Below are positions 44,750-53,739 of a DNA stretch of 64,000 bases, in pieces (the first letter of the stretch is position 1; the number at the start of each line of letters is the position of its first letter). Under the pieces are notes generated by a model. The model had not been told where the DNA came from. It saw nothing but the letters and a program-made list of their open reading frames with translations, and did not search any database. The stretch spans positions 1 to 64,000 of the forward strand of contig CAXXWB010000048.1 in assembly GCA_963677505.2 (NCBI GenBank), in the 5' to 3' direction. Source of the DNA: JBGSUZ01 sp963677505. Lineage in GTDB: Bacteria; Bacillota; Clostridia; Peptostreptococcales; Acidaminobacteraceae. A program made the position numbers and the translations under genes.

Positions 44750-45616
44750 ATGAATAGAAATATACGTGTCCATACAATAGATTCCTTTGCTAAAATAGGA
44801 GAAGTTTCAACAGGTAATCCAGCGGGATTTGTCTTAAACGAAACCTTGACAGAACTTGAAATGAGAAGGATTGCAGCGGAAGTCGGTTTTTCGGAAACTG
44901 CTTTTGTGACCGATTGTAGAAGTGAACAAAGGGGAAATAAGGCGGACTTTAAAGTGCGTTTCTTTACACCAAATGAAGAAGTAGATCTTTGTGGACATGC
45001 AACCATAGGTCTCTTTTCAGGTCTGTATCAGTTAGGAATGCTACGTTCTGGCCAGTGGACTCAAGAAACAAAAGCGGGGATCCTCCGCGTTCAAATTGGA
45101 GAAAACGGGACCGTGTTAATGGAGCAGGCGCCACCTCAAATGACAGAGATTGTTGATAAAGCAGGCGTGGCAAAATCACTTGGACTATCGATTGAGGAGC
45201 TTCACCCGAGTCTTCCTTGTCAAATTGTTTCCACGGGTTTAAAGGACCTCTTAATTCCTGTAAGGGATGTTAAAGTCTTAGAGAAAATCTCAGCCGATGA
45301 TAAAGCGATCAGTGCCATCAGCGAAGCCTTGAATATAACTGGGTATCATGTATTTGCCGTTACGGGAGAAAACAGTGCGCGCTGCAGAAACTTTGCACCT
45401 CTCTACGCTATTCCAGAGGAAGCTGCTACAGGGACTTCAAATGGCGCTTTAACGGCCTACCTAGATTATTACTTGAAACAGTCAAAAAAATTCACCTTTA
45501 TACAAGGGGTGGAGATGGGTATTCCCTCTCAGATCAATGGATTCATCGATGAAATGGGAATCATTTGGGTAGGGGGAATTGCCTGTCATATGGGAGAAAA
45601 AGTGGTGAGCCTATGA
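44750..45616 (+). CDS. PhzF-family isomerase/epimerase-like protein
   Basis: 288 aa with the PhzF two-lobed fold. 'DSFAKIGEVSTGNPAGFVL' is at the N-terminus, catalytic Glu is in 'GFSETAFV' near residue 47, 'LCGHATIGL' is near 85, and 'EEAATGTSNGALTAYL' is near 223. Members isomerise phenazine precursors or are uncharacterised; the substrate is unknown. Its stop overlaps the pucR start (ATGA), so the two genes are coupled, suggesting that the enzyme and regulator serve one pathway. Confidence 0.88.
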   Translation: MNRNIRVHTIDSFAKIGEVSTGNPAGFVLNETLTELEMRRIAAEVGFSETAFVTDCRSEQRGNKADFKVRFFTPNEEVDLCGHATIGLFSGLYQLGMLRSGQWTQETKAGILRVQIGENGTVLMEQAPPQMTEIVDKAGVAKSLGLSIEELHPSLPCQIVSTGLKDLLIPVRDVKVLEKISADDKAISAISEALNITGYHVFAVTGENSARCRNFAPLYAIPEEAATGTSNGALTAYLDYYLKQSKKFTFIQGVEMGIPSQINGFIDEMGIIWVGGIACHMGEKVVSL

Positions 45617-46776
45617 GCGTGACCCTTGGAGAAGCTATAGAATTGGATGCTTTTAAAACATTCAAACTCGTTGCGGGAGAAGGGGGTCTTAAAGCGCCCC
45701 TTGTAACGGTTGGGATGATGGACTATGAAATGGGCGATATGATTGAAAAGAATTTCAGAGAAGGGGAGTTGGTATTGACCACATTGGTCAATATTAAGGA
45801 CGATTTAAATCGACTTGGCGAAATTGTTGAAAGGTTTATTAAGGTAAAGGCTGCAGGTCTTGCCATTAAAAACATTTACATAGACACCATACCCGAACCT
45901 ATTATGAAACGCTGCAATGAAGCTAATTTTCCAATCTTTATGTTTCACGATATCTTCTTCGAAGTGGTCATTACTGCAGTCAGTGATTTGGTAAAGGTTC
46001 AACTTGAAATGGAAGATTTGGAAGTTCAAATTGACCGAATGCTCTCAGGGGAAATGAATCGGTTTGCGGTGAGAAGAGTGGCGCAACAATTGTATCGTTA
46101 CTTTGGCGAGTATGTTCAGGTTGCCTATGGAAAGGGGTCCCTATCAGAGGCTTCTGAAAGTGGGTACCTACAGAAACACCTGCTAGACAAAAATCACAGA
46201 TGTTGGCCCTACAGAGGCGGATTTCTGGTTGTAGTAAGTGCAGAGGAACCAGATGGAGAGACGCTTTATAAGCACATGAAAAGAAGTCTAAGCCAACTTA
46301 AGTTAGACCAAGGTCATATTTTAGGGTTCAGTCGTGGGGGGCAGAAAATCGATCGGTTGGATACTGCCATACACGAGGCCATATATGCCTATCAAACGGC
46401 AGTTACCTATCAGTTAGAACAACTAAAATTTAGTGAAATGGGCTTGGACCGTCTGTTACTGCCTGTGAAAGACAACCCTTGGACGGTACAATATTATGAA
46501 TCCGTAATAGAACCGTTGCAAAGTTATGATCAAAAACAAGGAACGGATTTATTAAAAACAGCTATTATCTATATTATTTGCAGTGGCGATGTAAAGCTGA
46601 CGGCAGAAAGACTCTATCAGCATGCCAATACTGTTCGCTACAGAATGGAACGGGTGAGGCAAATACTGTCCGAGGACAGAGAGGGAAGAGAAGTTACCTG
46701 CCATACAGAATGGTCCTTTTATGAAATGTTAGCCGTAGGGGTTCGCCTACACTTGATTTATACAGGGGATTTGTAA
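45613..46776 (+). CDS. PucR/CdaR-family transcriptional regulator
   Basis: 387 aa. The N-terminal PucR domain (residues 5-130, 'VTVGMMDYEMGDMIEKNF', 'GLAIKNIYIDTIPEP') is followed by a middle domain. The C-terminal PucR helix-turn-helix (about 335-380) has 'TAERLYQHANTVRYRMERV', the family signature. Such proteins sense purine or carbohydrate catabolites. The start at ATG 45613 overlaps the phzF stop by 4 bases. Confidence 0.87.
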   Translation: MSVTLGEAIELDAFKTFKLVAGEGGLKAPLVTVGMMDYEMGDMIEKNFREGELVLTTLVNIKDDLNRLGEIVERFIKVKAAGLAIKNIYIDTIPEPIMKRCNEANFPIFMFHDIFFEVVITAVSDLVKVQLEMEDLEVQIDRMLSGEMNRFAVRRVAQQLYRYFGEYVQVAYGKGSLSEASESGYLQKHLLDKNHRCWPYRGGFLVVVSAEEPDGETLYKHMKRSLSQLKLDQGHILGFSRGGQKIDRLDTAIHEAIYAYQTAVTYQLEQLKFSEMGLDRLLLPVKDNPWTVQYYESVIEPLQSYDQKQGTDLLKTAIIYIICSGDVKLTAERLYQHANTVRYRMERVRQILSEDREGREVTCHTEWSFYEMLAVGVRLHLIYTGDL

Positions 46777-46822
46777 AAAATACAAACAAAAGGGTTTCGG
46801 TTTGGAGTCCTGCATAAAGAAA

Positions 46823-46879
46823 AAAAGTCTCTATTGTTGATAAACTGTACTTGAACGTACCAACAAAGGAGACTTTTTT
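46823..46879. terminator. Long hairpin terminator after pucR
   Basis: AAAAAAGTCTC ... GAGACTTTTTT, with inner TTGTTG/CAACAA and GTAC/GTAC pairs. It is symmetrical and could act both ways. Confidence 0.75.
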
Positions 46880-46922
46880 CTTTGAAAAGCTTTTGCAGCC
46901 CCTAATGCATGGGCTTTCCCCC

Positions 46923-46960
46923 ACGACGACCCGCCGTCACGCAGCAGGTCGTTTTTTAGT
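46923..46960. terminator. Hairpin with T-run between convergent genes
   Basis: ACGACC ... GGTCGT followed by six T. It lies between pucR and the leftward DUF1836 gene. Confidence 0.55.
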
Positions 46961-46975
46961 TTCAAGCGTTCAAAT

Positions 46976-47482
46976 TTAGAGACTGTCGATGAGAATTTCG
47001 GCAAGTCTCTTTTTTAGATTGGCTTCTAAACTCAGTTGAAGGGCATAGAGACGCTTGTCCTCTACGCTGGCAGAGCTGAGGCGAGAGAAGACGCCATCAC
47101 TGCGAAGCTCATCAAGCAAAAAGTTTTCCATTTCATGAAATTGATTATAATAGTGAGCCAAGTCCAAATCGGTTTTCCCATTTGGAGAAGTTCTAAAGAG
47201 GACGCGAAGGTCGTCGATGGTCAGGACATTTTTCAAATGATAAATCATAACCAGTTGCATCAACTGTTCGGGCGTATATTTTTTCTTTTCGGGCGCGCTG
47301 ACTAATTTGGCTTTCACATAATTGTTGATCATGGTTTTAGTAAGGGTTTTTTCAGCTTCATCTACCGCCCAGTTGGAAATGGCCTCGTCAAACCAGCTAG
47401 TGACTTGATCCATATAGAGGGGGATTTTTGGAATATCCTTTTCTTCGATGCCTTTATAATTTTGGAATTTTTCAATAGACAT
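46976..47482 (-). CDS. DUF1836 protein
   Basis: 168 aa matching the DUF1836 pattern: 'IPKIPLYMDQVTSWFDEAI' near residue 18, 'LTKTMINNYVKAKLVSAPEKKKYTPEQLMQLVMIYHLK' in the 45-85 region and 'LDDLR'-like 'TIDDLRVLF'. The second block looks like a MerR-type winged helix, so DNA binding is plausible. It is common in Firmicutes and uncharacterised. RBS AAGGAGG before ATG 47482. Confidence 0.8.
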   Translation of the reverse strand: MSIEKFQNYKGIEEKDIPKIPLYMDQVTSWFDEAISNWAVDEAEKTLTKTMINNYVKAKLVSAPEKKKYTPEQLMQLVMIYHLKNVLTIDDLRVLFRTSPNGKTDLDLAHYYNQFHEMENFLLDELRSDGVFSRLSSASVEDKRLYALQLSLEANLKKRLAEILIDSL

Positions 47483-47633
47483 AATGTTGCCTCCTTCCTA
47501 CTTGACATGATTATACCACAATGATATAGTTATGAAAACCAGATTAATTGTATTTCGATACCATGTATATGACTAACGGTCATTTTTACATCGTTTATAT
47601 GTTCAAATGACAGTGCTAAAGGAGGTTTTGTAA

Positions 47634-48314
47634 ATGAATTCCATTCAAAAACAAGTTAAAAAACATTTTTCGCTCCATATGAAAGAACCTGGAAATACTA
47701 TTACTCACTTGATTGGCGCTTTACTTTCAGTGGCAGGGCTGGTCTATATGATTTACTTAGCCGTGAAAGATCATAACGGATTTTACTTAGCAGGCGGGCT
47801 CATTTTTGGCATTAGTCTGATTGCTCTTTATAGTGCATCGACCATCTATCATTGGATTCCTGGCTCTGAAAGACTTAGCGGTATTTTAAGAAAGATAGAT
47901 CACGCCATGATTTACGTCCTCATTGCAGGAACCTATACGCCTATATGCCTCATTACCTTAAAAGGCTTTATGGGAACAGCGCTACTCATTGGAGTGTGGA
48001 CCCTTGCTATTACAGGGATTATTGTAAAATTCTTTTGGATGTCTGCCCCAAGGTGGCTCTATACTGGATTTTACTTGTTCCTAGGTTGGCTGGCAGTTTT
48101 CTTTATCTACCCTATCTATAAATCCATGCCTGTGGCAGGGTTCATTTGCCTTGTAACTGGGGGCGTACTTTACACCGTGGGTTCAATTATCTACGCAAAA
48201 AAATCAGAAGCCCTGCGTTTAGCACGCTTGGGCTTCCATGAAATATTCCATTTATTTATTTTAGCAGGCAGTGCCTTCCACTTTATCATGATCAGTCACT
48301 TTGTGATGATCTAG
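47634..48314 (+). CDS. trhA: Hemolysin III / TrhA family (PAQR-like) membrane protein
   Basis: 226 aa with seven membrane helices. Conserved: 'EPGNTITHLIGALLS' near residue 18, 'STIYHWIPGSERL' near 70, 'KIDHAMIYVLIAGTYTP' near 87 and 'GFHEIFHLFILAGSAFHF' near 200. The His and Asp residues that would bind metal in PAQR proteins are present. The family is linked to membrane-energetics or lipid homeostasis, and to haemolysis in Bacillus cereus. AAGGAGG RBS. Its 3' end overlaps the convergent phosphatase gene by 4 bases. Confidence 0.9.
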   Translation: MNSIQKQVKKHFSLHMKEPGNTITHLIGALLSVAGLVYMIYLAVKDHNGFYLAGGLIFGISLIALYSASTIYHWIPGSERLSGILRKIDHAMIYVLIAGTYTPICLITLKGFMGTALLIGVWTLAITGIIVKFFWMSAPRWLYTGFYLFLGWLAVFFIYPIYKSMPVAGFICLVTGGVLYTVGSIIYAKKSEALRLARLGFHEIFHLFILAGSAFHFIMISHFVMI

Positions 48315-49180
48315 CGCTTCTGGTCGATAAAGAGGAGTCTTCGAATGGCATGGCCAACGCCCCCTTCGTGGTTGGCGAGGGTGACAAAATCACTGACGGC
48401 CTTAACGCCCTCTTCTGCATTGCCCATGGCGACACCGATACCAGCCATTTGAATCATGGAGACATCGTTAAAGTTGTCTCCAATGGCCATAATGTCGTAG
48501 TCTTTAATGCCTAGAGCATTGGCGTAATATTTTACAGAGTTGCCTTTGGAAACATTGGCATGGGTCATTTCAAAGTTAATACGATAAGAAGAGAAAACGT
48601 GTAGTCGGTTCATGGCCTCGAAATGGGATTTGCCGGCTAGACGTTTTTTGTCGTCATAACAGAGGGCCAAGATGTTTAAAATACGGTCATCTACATCAGC
48701 AAGGTCCTTTGCGGATTGGTAAACCAAGCCCTCTTCTTTTTCTACTAAGGCTCGAAGCTCTCTTTTGATACGGTACATATCGGCTTCAAAATCAGGTGTT
48801 TTAAAGGTTTCAACTTCGTTTTCCATAATGTCCAGACCGCTTTTTAGACTGTAAACGTTATTTTCGCCAAGGGCGATAAAGCTAATTTCAAGACGTTCAA
48901 GTTCCGTAAAAGCCATGAGAAGGTCTTCCTTTTCAATGCCCTGACAAAGGAGTAACTCTCCCTCTAGGGAATGAACCGAAGCACCGTTAGAACCGATAAT
49001 GGGCAGGTTAAGGTTGGACATGGCAATCATTCTTTTTGCATCTTCATAATGTCGACCTGTGGCAACAACCACTTCAATGCCAAGAGCCTGTGCGTCTAAA
49101 ATAGTTTTGACATCTTCTGGGTGAATTTTTTTGTCGTGACCGAGTAGGGTTCCGTCTAAATCGATGGCGATGAGTTTCAT
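48311..49180 (-). CDS. Cof-type HAD-IIB sugar-phosphate phosphatase
   Basis: 289 aa with HAD motif I 'MKLIAIDLDGTLLGHDKKI' at the start, motif II 'VVVATGRHYEDAKRM', a type IIB cap, Lys motif III ('SKGNSVKYY') and motif IV 'DIMAIGDNFNDVSMIQMAG'. Such enzymes dephosphorylate sugar phosphates or flavin/PLP cofactors; the substrate is not readable. AAGGAG five bases before ATG 49180 sets the start, although the frame is open 44 codons further. Confidence 0.9.
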   Translation of the reverse strand: MKLIAIDLDGTLLGHDKKIHPEDVKTILDAQALGIEVVVATGRHYEDAKRMIAMSNLNLPIIGSNGASVHSLEGELLLCQGIEKEDLLMAFTELERLEISFIALGENNVYSLKSGLDIMENEVETFKTPDFEADMYRIKRELRALVEKEEGLVYQSAKDLADVDDRILNILALCYDDKKRLAGKSHFEAMNRLHVFSSYRINFEMTHANVSKGNSVKYYANALGIKDYDIMAIGDNFNDVSMIQMAGIGVAMGNAEEGVKAVSDFVTLANHEGGVGHAIRRLLFIDQKR

Positions 49181-49343
49181 ATGAGCTCCTTTATGCAAAT
49201 AGCCTTTTGTAAGGCATGGACAGTATCTATTAAAAATTGTATCTAGTTCAAATGAATTATATCTAAGAAACCTAATGACGTCTAGCGAAATAAGATGATA
49301 AAATGGGTTCAAACAGAAAATTATTTAGGAGGGCGAAATTATT

Positions 49344-50369
49344 ATGTGGATCGATCTTAGAAGTGATACAGTAACCTTGCAACCTACAGACATGGTAAAG
49401 GAAATGACCAAAGCAATGGTAGGCGATGACGTTTACGGAGATGACCCAACAGCCGTAGCCCTTGAAAACTTAACGGCAAAAATGATGGGAAAAGAAGCGG
49501 GTCTATTTGTACCCAGCGGTACCTTTGGCAACCAGTTAGCGGTTTTAACCCATACCAAACGCGGCGATGAGGTGATTGTGGGTTCAGAAGCTCACGTCCT
49601 TATGCATGAAGTTGGTGGGGCGGCAGTGATTGCAGGCGTTCAACTGAGAACCATTCCAATGCCCCTTAACCAGATGGATGTTGAAACGGTGAAGCGCACC
49701 ATTCGTGTAGAAGATTTACATTACCCTGAGACAGGTTTAATTTGTATGGAAAACGCCTTGGGTAACGGAGCTGTTATGCCCCTTGAAAACATGCAGGAAA
49801 TTTATCAATTAGCAAAGGAAAACCAGTTGCCCGTTCACTTAGATGGCGCTCGTATTTTTAATGGGGCATTAGCCCTTGGGGTCAGTGCAAAAGACCTTGC
49901 AGATTGTGCAGATACAGTGAACATTTGTTTGTCTAAAGGCCTTTGTGCACCTGTGGGTTCTGTTCTTGTAGGGTCTAAAAGCTTTATAGACAAAGCGAGA
50001 AAGAACCGTAAAATGATGGGCGGCGGTATGCGCCAAGTGGGCTTTCTTGCAGCAGCAGGTATTTACGCACTGGAAAACATGGTAGAGCGTTTAAAAGAAG
50101 ATCACGACAATTTAAAGTATTTAGCCGATGCGCTAGATAAAATTCAGGGCATTACCGTCCTTCGTGAAAGAACGGCTATTAATATGGTCTTCTTTATTTT
50201 GCCTGAAACCATCATCAAGGAAGAGGCTTTCCTCAAAGGGCTCCTAGAGGGCGGTATTAAAAGCAATGGGACAGAAGATGGAGAATATCGTTTTGTGACC
50301 CATTATGGCATTGGCAGACATGAAGTGGAAGAAACCCTTCGCGTCATTAGAAAACTTCTTGGACAATAA
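49344..50369 (+). CDS. ltaE: Low-specificity L-threonine aldolase
   Basis: A 341-aa PLP enzyme splitting threonine into glycine and acetaldehyde. Motifs: 'DLRSDTVTLQPTDMVKEM' at the start, 'DDVYGDDPTAVALE' near residue 29, 'GLFVPSGTFGNQLA' near 53, 'HEVGGAAVIAGVQ' near 89 and 'VHLDGARIFNGA' near 165. The PLP-Lys region 'NICLSKGLCAPVGSVLVG' is near 195. An AGGAGGGCG RBS precedes the ATG. Single gene with a clear terminator. Confidence 0.92.
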   Translation: MWIDLRSDTVTLQPTDMVKEMTKAMVGDDVYGDDPTAVALENLTAKMMGKEAGLFVPSGTFGNQLAVLTHTKRGDEVIVGSEAHVLMHEVGGAAVIAGVQLRTIPMPLNQMDVETVKRTIRVEDLHYPETGLICMENALGNGAVMPLENMQEIYQLAKENQLPVHLDGARIFNGALALGVSAKDLADCADTVNICLSKGLCAPVGSVLVGSKSFIDKARKNRKMMGGGMRQVGFLAAAGIYALENMVERLKEDHDNLKYLADALDKIQGITVLRERTAINMVFFILPETIIKEEAFLKGLLEGGIKSNGTEDGEYRFVTHYGIGRHEVEETLRVIRKLLGQ

Positions 50370-50392
50370 ATTTTAAAATAAGTTAAGATTAT

Positions 50393-50438
50393 CGCCTTCT
50401 CGTTTTGGTATAAACCTAAACAGAAGGCGTTTTTTTTA
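50393..50438 (+). terminator. Rho-independent terminator after ltaE
   Basis: CGCCTTCT ... AGAAGGCG with inner GTTTTGGT/ACCTAAAC pairing and an eight-T tail. Confidence 0.9.
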
Positions 50439-50471
50439 TGCCTTTTAAATTGACGAAATAGAGGTGTAAAG

Positions 50472-52287
50472 ATGTCTAAGGAAAGAACCACTATGACAGG
50501 GAATCAAGGCGTCGCCAGAGGCTTTTACGAAGCAGGCGGACATATTGCCGCAAGCTATCCGGGGTCACCGACGGTTGAAATTATGGAAACGGTTAAGGAA
50601 ATTTGCCCAGAGGCCTATGCGGAATTTTCTATCAATGAAAAAGTTGCAGTAGAAGTGGCCATTGGCGGGGCTTTTTCAGGTGCCAGAGCCATGGCGAGTA
50701 TGAAACATGTAGGGGTTAATGTGGCCATGGACCCTCTTATGACCTTTACTCAAACTAAAATTAACGGGGGATTTGTTTTGGTCACAGGAGACGACCCAGG
50801 TATGGCCTCTTCTCAAAACGAGCAGGACAATAGAACCCTTGGAAAATTTGCCAATATGGCAATTTTTGACCCGGGCAACAGTCAGGAAGCCATTGATTTT
50901 ACACGTCTGGGATTTGAAGTGAAGTGAACAGTTTGACCTGCCTGCTATGGTGAGAATCACCAGCAGAGTTTGTCACGGCAGGTGTATTGTAGAAACCAGT
51001 CCTCGACTAGAGCGGGAAATCAGCGGCTTCCATGGCAATATTAAAGATTACGGCATGATACCGCCCAATACTTTTGCCAAACAGTACACCATGAAAGCCT
51101 GTATTGAGGCTTTGAAAAGTGAAGCCCCTAACCTTAAAAATCACAGAGGCGAAGGTATTAACCGCTATGAACCGTCTCCCAGTGGTCGAAAGGACGTTTT
51201 AGTCGTTACATCGGGTTTGGTCTACTACAACTTGAAAGAATTGCAGACGGACCTGAGTATTTTCAAACTGGGAATGGTCTATCCTCTCCCGCTGAACACC
51301 TTGAAAGAACTAGCAGGTCAATACGAGAAAGTCGTCGTCATAGAAGAAATGCTGCCCTTTATTGAAAATGAATTAACCTTAGGCGGCATCCCTTGCGAGG
51401 GGAAGGCCTACTTTAATTTTACAGGGGAGCTTTCTACAGAGAGTATTGAAAAGGGCTTGGTTAAGGCAGGTGCTTTGGCAAATGTGACTTACGAAGAACT
51501 TCAACCTGTGGATACAGTCAATCGGATTGCCATGTTCTGTGCAGGCTGTCCTCACCGTCCCGTTTTCGATATTTTGAAAAAGGCCAAGGCTAACCTGATT
51601 GGGGACATCGGCTGTTATTCTTTAGCGGTACTTGAGCCCATAGAATTGAGCTCGTCAATTATTTCCATGGGCGCCTCTTTAGGCATTATGAAGGGCATGA
51701 CCAAAGCCAATACCTTGGCAGGCAAAAAAGAAGCCCTCGTCAATGTCATTGGAGATGGGACCTTCTTCCATTCGGGCATGACAGGCGCAGTGAATTTACT
51801 GCATCAGCTGGATCCTACTGAAAACATGACCGTCATTATATTAAACAATGGTCTTACAGCCATGACAGGAGGCCAACCAACGGCAGTGTCAGGGGCTTAT
51901 TGGGAATCTGGTGCAGACATGTTTGTAAAGATTCCAGACTTGTTAAAAGGCATGGGTTTTGAAAATGTCAGAGTGGTAGATCAGTTTGACTATAAAGAAA
52001 CAAAGGCAGTCATTACAGAAGAAATAAAAAGAGAAGGTCTTAGCATTATCATGACCACTCGTCCTTGTGCCTTGAACTTCAAAATCAAAGAAACCCCATT
52101 CTATGTGGACCCAACGGTTTGTATTGCCTGCAGAACTTGCATTAAGACCAATTGCCCGCCACTGCTCATGAAGGCATATGAAGGGCAAGAAAAGTTGAAG
52201 AGCTCAATCAACGCCGATATGTGCGTAGGTTGTTCCGTATGCTCGCAGGTCTGTCCAGTAGGCGCCATTAAGCGCCTTGGCGAATAG
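50472..52287 (+). pseudogene. iorA: Indolepyruvate:ferredoxin oxidoreductase alpha subunit, one frameshift
   Basis: IorA with IorB oxidises arylpyruvates from aromatic amino acids to aryl-acetyl-CoA, reducing ferredoxin. The N-terminal pyrimidine domain ('GNQGVARGFYEAGGHIAASYPGSPTVEI' in two runs) lies in the first frame, which ends at 50,927. The second frame carries the middle, the TPP domain ('CAGCPHRPVF', 'GDIGCYSL', 'NVIGDGTFFHSG', 'ILNNGLTAMTGGQ') and two 4Fe-4S motifs ('CIACRTCIKTNCPP', 'CVGCSVCSQVCP'). Removing one A from GTGAAGTGAA near 50,920 joins the frames as '...GFEVSEQFDLPAM', giving about 605 aa, the family length. A sequencing indel is likely. Confidence 0.92.
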
Positions 52288-52299
52288 GGGGAATGTCAG

Positions 52300-52875
52300 G
52301 TGACGATTAACATATTATTAGCAGGTGTGGGTGGACAAGGATTGGTTCTTACCACCAAATTAATTTGTGATGCAGCTTTTCTAGCAGGATTTTCCTTTAA
52401 GTCCAACGATGTGATTGGATTGTCTCAAAGAGGCGGAAAAGTATGGGGCAGCGTGCGTATTGGAGAGGAAGTCAATTCGCCTAATATCCCTCCTAAACAA
52501 GGGGATTTTCTGTTAGGATTAGAACCCTTAGAAGGTCTCCGCTGGAGTGGTATGATGAAACCCAGTGGCACCATTATCATGAATACGGCTAAAATTCCGC
52601 CTGTACCCGTGGTGTTTGAAAAAGCCCCCTACCCTGAAAATATTCCTGAACTTTTGGAAAAAAACTTTAAAGTGATTGCCTTTGACGGCAATGAAGCAGG
52701 GAGAGAATTGGGCAGTTCTAAGATTGCCAACACCTTTCTGTTGGGCGTTTTGGCGAAGAGACTCCCAGAAATTCCAGTGGACATATGGGAAAAATCCATT
52801 GAAGCCAATGTTCCGCCCAAAACAGTAGCTCTAAACTTAAGTGCCTTTGAGATTGGCTACAAAATGGAGGCCTAA
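52300..52875 (+). CDS. iorB: Indolepyruvate:ferredoxin oxidoreductase beta subunit
   Basis: 191 aa, the gamma-type subunit of 2-oxoacid:acceptor oxidoreductases. 'ILLAGVGGQGLVLTTKLI' at the start, 'GLSQRGGKVWGSVRIG' near residue 45 and 'LLGLEPLEGLRW' near 70 are typical. It starts at GTG 52300, 12 bases after the iorA stop, behind AGGGGGAA. It forms a complex with IorA. Confidence 0.93.
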   Translation: MTINILLAGVGGQGLVLTTKLICDAAFLAGFSFKSNDVIGLSQRGGKVWGSVRIGEEVNSPNIPPKQGDFLLGLEPLEGLRWSGMMKPSGTIIMNTAKIPPVPVVFEKAPYPENIPELLEKNFKVIAFDGNEAGRELGSSKIANTFLLGVLAKRLPEIPVDIWEKSIEANVPPKTVALNLSAFEIGYKMEA

Positions 52876-52912
52876 AAGACGAACAAGAAATAATGAAAAA
52901 CAGATAGAACAG

Positions 52913-52965
52913 CAGGCGATAAGTCAAAAGGTTACAACTCGTTGACTTCATCGCCTGTTTTCTTT
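52913..52965 (+). terminator. Terminator after iorB
   Basis: CAGGCGA(T)AAGTCAA ... TTGACTT(CA)TCGCCTG followed by TTTTCTTTT. Confidence 0.85.
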
Positions 52966-53025
52966 TGAAACTTGACAAAATAGGTTATAGTAACCATAAG
53001 TATAACTGTGTTTTGGAGGGGAATT

Positions 53026-53739
53026 ATGAAAGAAAAAATAGTCATTGCAGATGATGAAAAAGGACTGGCAGATACCTTGAGTTACGCCTTCGCGCGGGAA
53101 GGTTATGAAGTGTTTACAGCCTATGACGGAAAAAGCGCCCTTGAAATGATACAGCGACTTCGGCCTAAATTAGCTATTTTAGATGTGACCATGCCTTATA
53201 TGACAGGTTTTGAGGTTCTAAAACAATTAGGAAGCGACCAGCCCGTCGGCGTGATTCTATTGACGGCAAAAAACGATTTGGTGGATAAGGTCCTAGGCTT
53301 AGAGTTCGGAGCAGATGATTATATTACCAAACCCTTTGACATGAGAGAGGTTTTAGCTAGAGCATCGGCCTTGCTAAGGCGAATGAGCAAATTTACAGAT
53401 TTGGAAATTTCTAAAGAGCCCCTTAATTATATTCAGATAGGCCCGTTGTCCCTTCAACTAGATGCCAGAACGGCAGTTTTAGAAGGACGTGTTTTGGAAC
53501 TGACACCGAAGGAGTTTGACCTCCTCTGGATTTTTGCAGGAGCACCTATGCGGGTCTTTACCCGAGAACAGCTTCTCGATATGTTATGGGATCTGTCTTA
53601 TGAAGGGGGAACTCGAACTGTGGACATTCATATCCAAAGGCTCAGAAAGAAAATGGGCACCTTCGGAGAGTGTCAAATACAGACCGTCTACAAAGTCGGT
53701 TATAAGTGGGTAGGTGACGGTTTTGTCTCTTCGTGTTAA
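53026..53739 (+). CDS. OmpR/PhoB-family response regulator
   Basis: 237 aa. The receiver has 'VIADDEKGLADTLSYAF' (acidic pair), phospho-Asp in 'LAILDVTMPYMTGFEV' (about residue 51), 'ILLTAKNDLVDKVLG' and Lys in 'DDYITKPFD'. The C-terminal winged helix has 'LTPKEFDLLWIFAGAPMRVFTREQLL' and 'RTVDIHIQRLRKKM'. GGAGGGG before ATG 53026. The histidine kinase overlaps its 3' end by 26 bases, so they form one two-component system. Two lipoprotein genes follow in the same direction. Confidence 0.94.
   Translation: MKEKIVIADDEKGLADTLSYAFAREGYEVFTAYDGKSALEMIQRLRPKLAILDVTMPYMTGFEVLKQLGSDQPVGVILLTAKNDLVDKVLGLEFGADDYITKPFDMREVLARASALLRRMSKFTDLEISKEPLNYIQIGPLSLQLDARTAVLEGRVLELTPKEFDLLWIFAGAPMRVFTREQLLDMLWDLSYEGGTRTVDIHIQRLRKKMGTFGECQIQTVYKVGYKWVGDGFVSSC

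Noticed and set aside
50910..50935. Recoded TGA (selenocysteine) in iorA
   Set aside because: The downstream protein continues in another frame, so reading through TGA would not restore it, and IorA has no Sec at this position.
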